Below, one piece after another: positions 1-6,149 of a stretch of 12,478 nucleotides of DNA (the stretch's first letter is position 1; every line of letters begins with the position of its first letter). The position numbers and the translations under genes were made by a program. A model generated the notes under the pieces. It was not told the DNA's origin. It saw nothing but the letters and a program-made list of their open reading frames with translations, and did no database searches. Source of the DNA: Acidobacteriota bacterium (lineage in GTDB: Bacteria; Acidobacteriota; Holophagae; Thermotomaculales; Thermotomaculaceae); contig QMQE01000059.1 of assembly GCA_003650445.1 (NCBI GenBank), forward strand, positions 1 to 12,478, read 5' to 3'.

Positions 1-18
1 ACTTCTGTGAAAGTTCCT

Positions 19-42
19 ATTTCAAAAACAAGTTTTTGAAAT
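19..42. repeat. 11-bp perfect inverted repeat
   Basis: The arms ATTTCAAAAAC (19-29) and GTTTTTGAAAT (32-42) are exact reverse complements separated by two bases. A two-base gap is too tight for a good RNA hairpin, so as a whole it reads better as a DNA palindrome (a binding site or the edge of a repeat) than as a terminator. No gene in view begins or ends close enough to assign it. The gene it belongs to may lie left of the window. Confidence 0.5.
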
Positions 43-121
43 GCGGGTTCTGTGGGTAACTTACAAGTACATGTAACTTCCCCCTCCCTTATGGCTTGAC
101 GCTCAAGTCCCGGGCCATCTG

Positions 122-285
122 CGGCGCAGCTTAGCTGCGCCGGATGTTGGATGATAGGTGTAAGATGGTAGATGACAAGACAAGCAGGGAACAGTAATAG
201 AATGTGCATAATATGTCATCAAGAAGTTCTCTTTCTCAGTCATCTAACATCTTTCATCTAAAATCTAACATCCCACCGAAGGTGG
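122..285. repeat. Composite repeat: two inverted heptamer arrays bounded by hairpins
   Basis: A 9-bp hairpin with a TTA loop (122-142) is followed by five plus-strand heptamers at 143-177: GATGTTG, GATGATA, GGTGTAA, GATGGTA, GATGACA. After about 60 unique bases the minus strand carries five more heptamers (272 down to 238): GATGTTA, GATTTTA, GATGAAA, GATGTTA, GATGACT. These end at a second hairpin of CCACC and GGTGG around GAA (273-285). The two arms match at 29 of 35 positions as inverted copies (142-176 against 239-273). The layout is therefore hairpin, array, spacer, inverted array, hairpin. It encodes no protein. It resembles the short tandem repetitive families known from some bacterial intergenic regions, but I do not recognise this family. 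Confidence 0.7.
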
Positions 286-577
286 TATGCATCTGGTCCA
301 ATCCGTCGCATCTTGATCCCCAGGTTGGTGCGCTCAACTGAAGTTTCGCTCCCGCCCGGGATCGAAATAAGGAATTGTATACCTTTAACTAAAGTTTTCA
401 GCCCTGGCTGCTTCGCAGCCCTGGAAATGAGAGAGCAAAACGGGGACTGGCAACGCCGCGGTGCCTGTCCTCCGCTTTGCGGCCCGATCCATTCAATGCA
501 CTATTTTCAGTGCAATTCCCCCGCTCCGACGGGCCCTGAGGGGTCTCGGAGAGTGGGTGCAGATTTAGGGTTTAGGG

Positions 578-606
578 TTGACCTATTTGAATTGACTGCA
601 TATAAT
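578..606 (+). promoter_or_regulatory. Sigma-70 promoter of the lipoprotein gene
   Basis: TTGACC (578-583) and a perfect TATAAT (601-606) are separated by exactly 17 bases. The expected transcript start is near 613, leaving a leader of about 30 bases before the ATG at 642. A second TTGACT at 592-597 is too close to the -10 box to be used with it. Confidence 0.8.
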
Positions 607-641
607 ACAGTAAAGTTATTGTCTTGGGTTGTGGAGGAAAT

Positions 642-1937
642 ATGAAGAAGATGACAGCTATCATCGTGGCCATTATAATGGTTCTGCTATTCATTGCCTG
701 TAGTTCTTCCAATTCTTCCAGTTCTTCTGGTAATAATGATGGCCCAACGGGCATTGCAACTGGTTTAATCCGTGCGTTCGTTCCAAGTGGTTCTGATATT
801 GTATCACCCCTGCCGGATCGAATCTTTGACACAGGCGATGCTTATGTGTTTCTGACGGGGGCGGAGCAATGTTCACAACTGCCATCGGATAATCCCTGTA
901 CAGGATCAGCCAGTCTGGTTCGCGTCCAGATGAGTAGTACGGTGGCGACCACCCGGACGGATTTTCCGGATTTTTTTGCCTTCCACCTGGAGCGGTTGTC
1001 CAATGGATATCTGGTGACCGGAGAGCGGCCGGGTGCTTCTGGACCCGAAGGTTACACTGCGCTGATTTCTGAAAACGGAACGGTTCAGTCTGAGACCTAC
1101 ATTGATTCACTCCCGGCAATCAGTGCTGCTTCTTCAGGTTCGGATAATTTGCTTTTGTTCGGCGACGACGAGGGAACTGCCCGGTTCATATTTACCGGAA
1201 TGGATCTGTCTATTCAATGGCAAAGAACCTATCAAAATGAATGGGATCCGGTTCTTGCTGAGGGAGAGACATTGGCAATCCGATCTGCTGTTGACGTGGT
1301 CGATGATTCGGATGCTTCCTATGTTGCCCTCGCCAGTGTGGTAAAGTCAAATAGCATCAAATTGATTCGTGGCATTGCGTTGTTGAGAATTGAACCGGCC
1401 GGTTCTGTGGTGTGGGCACGTGCATTTTATCCCGCGGAAGAAAACTTGGTATGGCAGGCAAAGCGGTTGCTGTTGAAACCGGATGGAACTATGTTGATTG
1501 TGTACGGAATGGATGACCTTACGACCGATTCCCATGCTGCGGTTTTTTTAATGGTTGATGCGGAAGGTGATCCCATCTGGAACTTCTCAACCAGTGCGTC
1601 CTCCAACCGTTGCAATGCAGTGATGTTGTCGGACGGGTCTTCTGTGATTGCGTGGCCGACCTGGCGCACAGGGCAATTGGAGGGAACTGCGTGGGATTTC
1701 TATATTGATCTCAATGTTGCTAAATTGGACGCGCAGGGGAACATGCTATGGCAGCGGAAGTTTACCGATTTATTTGACGCAATTGAGCCGACCGCTATTA
1801 GTATTTCCAATGATGGGGGAATCCTGGTGGTAGGCTATTACCGGGGTTTTGAGGGAACGGCTACTGCACAGGATGACAGCCGGGGTGTTTATCTTTTGAA
1901 ACTGGATGCCAACGGGAATTGTCCCGATTGCTCATGA
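642..1937 (+). CDS. Secreted lipoprotein with beta-propeller-like repeats
   Basis: This is a 431-residue protein of unknown specific role. Its N-terminus is a lipoprotein signal: two lysines, a hydrophobic stretch over residues 5-19, then F-I-A-Cys with Cys20 as the predicted lipidated residue. A serine-rich tether follows (21-29). The rest is beta-rich and repeats a strand pattern with a tryptophan and a following aromatic (IQWQRTY at 191, VVWARAF at 256, PIWNFST at 311, MLWQRKF at 368), often after a turn such as D-x-x-G-N or E-P-A-G. This suggests a PQQ-like or delta-60-type beta-propeller, exposed in the periplasm or on the cell surface. The C-terminus carries a CPDC pair (Cys427, Cys430); Cys76 and Cys86 could form a disulfide. 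I chose the ATG at 642, not the TTG at 624, because GGAGG lies at 633-637 and this start begins directly with the signal peptide. The lipid would be completed by the Lnt encoded downstream. Fold is inferred; function is unknown. Confidence 0.88.
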   Translation: MKKMTAIIVAIIMVLLFIACSSSNSSSSSGNNDGPTGIATGLIRAFVPSGSDIVSPLPDRIFDTGDAYVFLTGAEQCSQLPSDNPCTGSASLVRVQMSSTVATTRTDFPDFFAFHLERLSNGYLVTGERPGASGPEGYTALISENGTVQSETYIDSLPAISAASSGSDNLLLFGDDEGTARFIFTGMDLSIQWQRTYQNEWDPVLAEGETLAIRSAVDVVDDSDASYVALASVVKSNSIKLIRGIALLRIEPAGSVVWARAFYPAEENLVWQAKRLLLKPDGTMLIVYGMDDLTTDSHAAVFLMVDAEGDPIWNFSTSASSNRCNAVMLSDGSSVIAWPTWRTGQLEGTAWDFYIDLNVAKLDAQGNMLWQRKFTDLFDAIEPTAISISNDGGILVVGYYRGFEGTATAQDDSRGVYLLKLDANGNCPDCS

Positions 1938-2087
1938 ATTCTGCCTGATTCCAACCCCAATCATCTTACTGACGGAGACGAACTAAGAAGAATTGTCTGT
2001 GGAACTGAACGGTTCAAAGTTCTGTGCTTTTCTTAAATCAATCTCTCAACCTTGTCTTGACAGTCAACCTTTCTCTTTACTTGTTTC

Positions 2088-2096
2088 TGCTATGAT
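2088..2096 (+). promoter_or_regulatory. Candidate extended -10 promoter of the pyk operon
   Basis: TGC followed by TATGAT (2091-2096) forms an extended -10 element about 45 bases before the pyk start. No good -35 lies at the usual distance. A perfect TTGACA is present at 2057-2062, but the 28-base gap is too long for it to pair with this -10. The 204-base gap after the lipoprotein gene shows no clear terminator. Confidence 0.45.
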
Positions 2097-2141
2097 TGTC
2101 AGGTATTCTGAGAGGGAAAGATTAAATTTCAGGAGGCCAGG

Positions 2142-3560
2142 ATGTTGTCACTTCCCCGGACGAAAATTGTCTGCACAATCGGCCCCGGCTGCGACAATGT
2201 GGAAACTCTCACTTCGATGATTGGCGCAGGGATGAGTGTGGCGAGAATGAATTTTTCCCACGGTACTCACAGGGAGCACCGCGCAAGGATTGAGGCGGTT
2301 CGAAAGGCTGCGGAAAGTCAAGGGCGGCCGGTGGCCATTCTGGCCGACCTGCAGGGGCCGAAGATCCGGATTGGTGAGCTGAAAGATGCTGTCTATCCGG
2401 TTGTGGCCGGGCAATCGCTTCGGATTACTACGCGGAAACTGGTGGGGGATGGCAAAACAGTTTCGACCAGCTATTCCGCTTTTGTTCAGGATGTTTCACG
2501 TGGTGACATTGTGCTGATTGACGATGGGAAGCTGCGGTTTAAAGTGATTACAAAAGAGGATGATACTGTAGATTGCGTGGCGTTGAACGACGGGGAGTTG
2601 AAGCCCCACAAGGGAATCAATCTTCCCAGCGTGGCGTTATCTACGCCGTCGCTGACAGAGAAGGATAGGGGAGACATGGCATTCGCGCTGGCCGAAGGGG
2701 TGGATTTTATCGCGATTTCCTTTGTGCGTCACCCCGAGGATGTACGGATGGCACGGGAGGCGATGGGGGAAAAGAAAGTGCCGCTGATTGCCAAGATTGA
2801 ACGGCCGGAGGCGCTGGATCACATTGAAGAGATTGTGAAAACGGCGGACGGGATAATGGTAGCAAGGGGGGACCTCGGCATTGAAATTCCCCTGGAAGAT
2901 GTTCCATATCAGCAGAAACGGATGATAACCCTGGCAAACGACCGGGGCCGCTTTGTCATTACCGCCACCCAGATGTTGGAATCCATGATTCATTCTCCGG
3001 CCCCGACCCGGGCGGAGGTAACCGATATTTCAACAGCAATTCTGGACGGTTCCGATGCCATCATGCTCTCCGGTGAAACCGCTGTCGGACGCTATCCGGT
3101 AAAAGCGGTGGAAACAATGGCAAAGGTGGCGAAGGCAGCGGAGAAGATGGTGGAACCGGTGGTAATGGATGAATTGAAAAATGCCACAAGGGATGGCCGG
3201 GCGGATCAGGCCATTGCCATTTCCGCCACTGTAATCTCAGAGCTGTCTGACGTGGTGGGAATTGCCGCGTTTACCGAATCCGGCCATACCGCATTGATGA
3301 TTTCCAAGCAGAAACCGATGGTTCCTGTATTCGGCCTGACTTCCCATCCCGATTGTGCCAGGCGGCTGACCATGTATCGTGGCGTAATCCCGGTATTGAT
3401 TCAAAGGGTGGACAATACGGACCAACTGTTTCAACTGGTGGGTAGCCGGTTAAAGGAAATCGGTGTCGCAAAAGCCGGTGAGCAGGTCGCAGTGACCATG
3501 GGACTGCCGTTCGGGCAGACCGGTACAACCAATTTACTCCATGTGATGGAGATTAAATGA
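2142..3560 (+). CDS. pyk: Pyruvate kinase
   Basis: Converts phosphoenolpyruvate and ADP to pyruvate and ATP, the last step of glycolysis, in the cytoplasm. The 472 residues match the usual bacterial length. The N-terminal barrel opens with RTKIVCTIGP (6-15) and the substrate-binding R-M-N-F-S-H-G (35-41). DLQGPKIRIG (69-78) leads into the B domain, about 70-170. The catalytic segment IAKIERPEA has Lys218 and the metal ligand Glu220; RGDLG supplies Asp244. ATQMLESM (275-282) and PTRAEVTD (288-295) are the classic signature region, followed by MLSGETA. The C-terminal regulatory domain ends in GTTNLLHVMEIK. There is no extra phosphohistidine domain. AGGAGG at 2131-2136 sets the start at 2142. 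It is the first gene of a tight operon: its TGA overlaps the ATG of lnt. All key residues are present, so it should be active. Its allosteric effector cannot be read from the sequence. Confidence 0.97.
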   Translation: MLSLPRTKIVCTIGPGCDNVETLTSMIGAGMSVARMNFSHGTHREHRARIEAVRKAAESQGRPVAILADLQGPKIRIGELKDAVYPVVAGQSLRITTRKLVGDGKTVSTSYSAFVQDVSRGDIVLIDDGKLRFKVITKEDDTVDCVALNDGELKPHKGINLPSVALSTPSLTEKDRGDMAFALAEGVDFIAISFVRHPEDVRMAREAMGEKKVPLIAKIERPEALDHIEEIVKTADGIMVARGDLGIEIPLEDVPYQQKRMITLANDRGRFVITATQMLESMIHSPAPTRAEVTDISTAILDGSDAIMLSGETAVGRYPVKAVETMAKVAKAAEKMVEPVVMDELKNATRDGRADQAIAISATVISELSDVVGIAAFTESGHTALMISKQKPMVPVFGLTSHPDCARRLTMYRGVIPVLIQRVDNTDQLFQLVGSRLKEIGVAKAGEQVAVTMGLPFGQTGTTNLLHVMEIK

Positions 3561-5014
3561 AAAAAATCTTGCTCCTGACGGTTTCCGCACTGCTCATTAC
3601 ATTGGCTTTTCTGCCGTGGACCGCTTCCCTGCCCATATTTTTCTTTCTCGTGCCGGCCGCATGGGTTGCATTGAGGGAGGAAAGTTGGAAACGTCGTTTT
3701 CTGATGGGTGTATTCTGGGGAGCATTGATTTTTCTCTTCAATTTTTACTGGACAGTTGTACCGATTCATTACTATGGCCGGATGAGTTACCCGGTTTCCG
3801 TTCTCCTGTTCTTTCCGTTGATGGTGTACCAGATGCTGCCCTTTACCCTTTGGTTTGTTTTTTTCCCATATCTTTTCAGGAAAAATATATTTCTGCCGGT
3901 GCTTCTGTTTCCCTTCCTCACAGGCTTTTTCCCGTTGGTTTTTCCCTACTCCATTTCATCCACTCTTTCTCTCATGCCCGTGCTGGCTCAGACGGCATCA
4001 TGGTGGGGAGAATGGGGGCTGGACGGGTTGATTGTGCTGGTGAATCTCCTGTTGCTTATTGGTTGGCAAGACCGGAGTCGAAGGCATATTGGCTTCGCTA
4101 TGGGTGCGATTGTGCTGATGTTTGTGCAAGGCATGGCCATATTTTTGTTTCGCTTCGAAAATGTGAAAATACAGAACGCCCCCTCCCTTTCGGTTGCAGT
4201 GATTCAGCCCTGCGTCCGTGACGGGGACAGTGCACAGGTAAAGAAAAGGAAGTTTTTTGCGGCAATACGATCAATTCACAGGGTTTCAACGGGAAAGTTG
4301 GTCATCATTCCCGAGTCGGCATTGCCGGACAGCATTGTGGCGCGGCCGGATTTCATGGAAGTGATGCGGGAAATCCGCCGCTCTCTGAAGGCGGACGGTG
4401 TACTCTTCAACGCAGTGGTTTTCAAAAACGGCAAGCTGACCAATTCTGAATTTCTTCTTAGAAAAGACGAAACGATTTCCCGCTACGATAAACAGCATCT
4501 CATGTGGTTCGGGGAGCAGTTCCCCTTTTATTCGCTGTTTAAACGCCTTCCTATCTACGCTGCGCAGTTTGCCAATTTCAGTGCCGGCCCTGAAAAGGCG
4601 CCGCTGAACGACAGTTCCTTTGCCATTGCGACTCCCATCTGCCTGGAGGCCATTTATCCCGGCTATGTGGCCACGCTGGCTAAGTCCGCAGGGCTCATTG
4701 TCAATCCAACCGACGACGAGTGGTTCGGTGCCACCCGTGCTACCCATCTTCACTTTGCCCAGGTCCGCCTGAAGGCCATTGAAAATCGCCGGTACCTGAT
4801 CCGTGCCACCAACACCGGCTACAGCGTTGTGGTAAATGAATTCGGGCAGGTGGTGAAAGATCTGCCGGAAGGGAAATCTGGCTATCTGACATTGACTGTC
4901 CCTTTTATCAAAGAAATTACCCTGTTTCAGCGGATTCACCGTTTCTTGCCCTGGATTGGCGGCCTGTTGTTTTTTGCCCTGCTGCTCTGGCGCCGTCAAC
5001 CGAAGGAAGAATAA
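3557..5014 (+). CDS. lnt: Apolipoprotein N-acyltransferase
   Basis: Inner-membrane enzyme that adds the third acyl chain, taken from phospholipid, to the N-terminal cysteine of lipoproteins; this step precedes sorting to the outer membrane in diderms. At 485 residues it is slightly shorter than the E. coli protein. Residues 1-200 are strongly hydrophobic with about six to seven membrane spans. The nitrilase-like domain begins near 211 (LSVAVIQPCV), and a last span lies near 463-478. The catalytic triad is visible as Glu253 in IPESALP, Lys312 in YDKQHL and Cys362 in ICLE. The further conserved Glu320 (FGE) and Glu364 are also present, as is the NPTDDEWFG segment near 383-391. The start overlaps the pyk stop (ATGA), with GGAG at 3548-3551 inside pyk as ribosome site, indicating translational coupling. 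A probable substrate is encoded upstream at 642-1937. Confidence 0.96.
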   Translation: MKKILLLTVSALLITLAFLPWTASLPIFFFLVPAAWVALREESWKRRFLMGVFWGALIFLFNFYWTVVPIHYYGRMSYPVSVLLFFPLMVYQMLPFTLWFVFFPYLFRKNIFLPVLLFPFLTGFFPLVFPYSISSTLSLMPVLAQTASWWGEWGLDGLIVLVNLLLLIGWQDRSRRHIGFAMGAIVLMFVQGMAIFLFRFENVKIQNAPSLSVAVIQPCVRDGDSAQVKKRKFFAAIRSIHRVSTGKLVIIPESALPDSIVARPDFMEVMREIRRSLKADGVLFNAVVFKNGKLTNSEFLLRKDETISRYDKQHLMWFGEQFPFYSLFKRLPIYAAQFANFSAGPEKAPLNDSSFAIATPICLEAIYPGYVATLAKSAGLIVNPTDDEWFGATRATHLHFAQVRLKAIENRRYLIRATNTGYSVVVNEFGQVVKDLPEGKSGYLTLTVPFIKEITLFQRIHRFLPWIGGLLFFALLLWRRQPKEE

Positions 5015-5979
5015 TGCTGCCGGAGGGAATAATCTTCGGCGGCTGGCCCATGGGTGGCTGGCACTGGAGCAGCGTAGATGAAAAAACTGCGATGGCAGCG
5101 GCTGAAAGCGCTGCCGATGCGGGTATTCAGTGGTTTGATACTGCCCCGGTGTACGGTTTCGGTCTGGGAGAAGAACGGTTGGGTCGGGCACTGAAAAACA
5201 TTGATTCACAGGTTTACATCATGACCAAGTTCGGCCTTCGGTGGGACACGAAAGGAACGCCTTTCTTTGAAACGACTTTCAATGGACAAAAACGGGCAGT
5301 TGTGCGAAACCTTTCCGCCGACAGCATTCAAACAGAGTGCGAGGCTTCTCTGAACCGCCTTGGCGTGGAAATTATCGATCTCTATCAGCTGCATTGGAGC
5401 GATGGCAAAATTCCCCTTGTAGATGTGGCCGGTGTGATGGAGAGGTTGAAAGAAAGTGGCAAAATCCGGGAGTGGGGCGTCTGCAATCTCAATACAGGTG
5501 AATTGCACAACCTGGTAAATGGCGGGCTGAAACCGGCTTCTCTCCAATTTTCTTACAGCCTGTTAAACCGAAAGCCTGAAAAAAGCCTGATTTCATACTG
5601 TGAGAAGCATAAAATTCGTTTTCTTGCCTATTCTCCCCTGGGCAGGGGCCTACTCACCGGAAAGGCTTCAACAGCCCGGAGATTTGATTCGGAAGACGAC
5701 AGGCGTTACTGGAAATCGGAACGGGTGTCGGACATAAACCGGAAATTGGCAAAATTAGAAAAAATAGCTTCAAGCCACGGTATTACGATTCCGGCACTGA
5801 TACTTGCATGGACTTTGAGCCAGCCCGGCATCTCCGGCGTCATTGCCGGTGCCAGAACCCCCGGCCAGGCAAGAGAAAATGCAAAAGCCACCTCTGTTCA
5901 ACTGACAGCGGATGAAAGTTTGCAGATCTCCGGGGCAGGAGGGAAGGGAATCTGGCACAATCTCACAAATATAAGATAA
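5014..5979 (+). CDS. Aldo/keto reductase
   Basis: A 321-residue member of the aldo/keto reductase superfamily, cytoplasmic NAD(P)H-dependent enzymes that reduce aldehydes or ketones or act in reverse. The catalytic tetrad is complete: Asp42 in FDTAPVYG, Tyr47, Lys72 in MTKFGLRW and His117 in YQLHWSD. The cofactor-binding part shows AYSPLGRGLLTGK (205-217) and the late IAGARTPGQARENA segment (288-301) that contacts the nucleotide phosphate. The pattern is nearest the oxidoreductases annotated as L-fucose dehydrogenase-like or YajO/IolS-like, but the substrate cannot be told. The ATG shares one base with the lnt stop (TAATG), and AAGGAAG at 5003-5009 serves as ribosome site, so translation is probably coupled to lnt. 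I see no functional link to lipoprotein acylation; the shared transcript may simply be convenience. Confidence 0.93.
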   Translation: MLPEGIIFGGWPMGGWHWSSVDEKTAMAAAESAADAGIQWFDTAPVYGFGLGEERLGRALKNIDSQVYIMTKFGLRWDTKGTPFFETTFNGQKRAVVRNLSADSIQTECEASLNRLGVEIIDLYQLHWSDGKIPLVDVAGVMERLKESGKIREWGVCNLNTGELHNLVNGGLKPASLQFSYSLLNRKPEKSLISYCEKHKIRFLAYSPLGRGLLTGKASTARRFDSEDDRRYWKSERVSDINRKLAKLEKIASSHGITIPALILAWTLSQPGISGVIAGARTPGQARENAKATSVQLTADESLQISGAGGKGIWHNLTNIR

Positions 5980-6064
5980 AAAAGAACATAATCTCTAAAA
6001 GGCGCAAGGTTTGCTAAAGGGATGATAGGAGAAATTAACGAATTTATGATGAAAATAGTTTTGG

Positions 6065-6083
6065 GGCTATAGCGAATATAGCC
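6065..6083. terminator. Perfect 7-bp hairpin between convergent genes
   Basis: GGCTATA (6065-6071) and TATAGCC (6077-6083) pair perfectly around GCGAA. The hairpin lies 86 bases beyond the reductase stop and 67 bases beyond the stop of the minus-strand sensor gene. It could serve both transcripts. The U-tract is weak in either direction (ATTCTCTCATTTT on plus, AAAACTATTTT on minus), so intrinsic termination is only possible, not clear. Confidence 0.35.
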
Positions 6084-6149
6084 AATTCTCTCATTTTCCT
6101 TATTGCCACCCACGCCCATTCTGAGTCGAGTTTGGGGTTTGGCGCTTTT

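Larger units (their letters stand above)
1..577. other. Gene-free leader region with hairpins and short repeats
   Basis: I see no convincing gene here. The only long frame (from a TTG at 313) lacks a ribosome site, runs into the next gene's leader and looks like translated repeat DNA. The stretch contains several small inverted repeats. GGCTGC and GCAGCC flank TTC at 406-420. CCGC and GCGG flank TTT at 472-482. TGCACT and AGTGCA face each other around 496-513. GC-rich arms around a three-base loop recur in this window and resemble dispersed intergenic repeat modules. The TTTAGGG heptamer occurs twice in tandem at 564-577, directly before the -35 box of the next gene. The separate composite repeat at 122-285 is listed on its own. 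Confidence 0.6.

Noticed and set aside
122..285. Reading the paired heptamer arrays as a CRISPR array
   Set aside because: The units are 7 bases without spacers, and the two arrays face each other; there are no cas genes.
564..577. Two copies of the plant-type telomere repeat TTTAGGG
   Set aside because: Only two units, in a bacterial promoter region; most simply chance or part of the local heptamer bias.
313..645. A 110-codon frame starting at TTG
   Set aside because: No ribosome site, no protein-like domain, covers hairpin repeats and the promoter of the next gene and ends inside the lipoprotein leader.
2057..2096. TTGACA paired with TATGAT as a pyk promoter
   Set aside because: The gap is 28 bases, far beyond the workable 15-19; only the extended -10 is kept as a candidate.
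4286..5209. A 307-codon minus-strand frame
   Set aside because: Shadow of lnt and the reductase gene, whose catalytic motifs are clear on the plus strand.
6022..6072. A 16-codon small gene between the convergent genes
   Set aside because: The AAAGGG before it is too close to the ATG to serve as a ribosome site, and the frame ends inside a hairpin.
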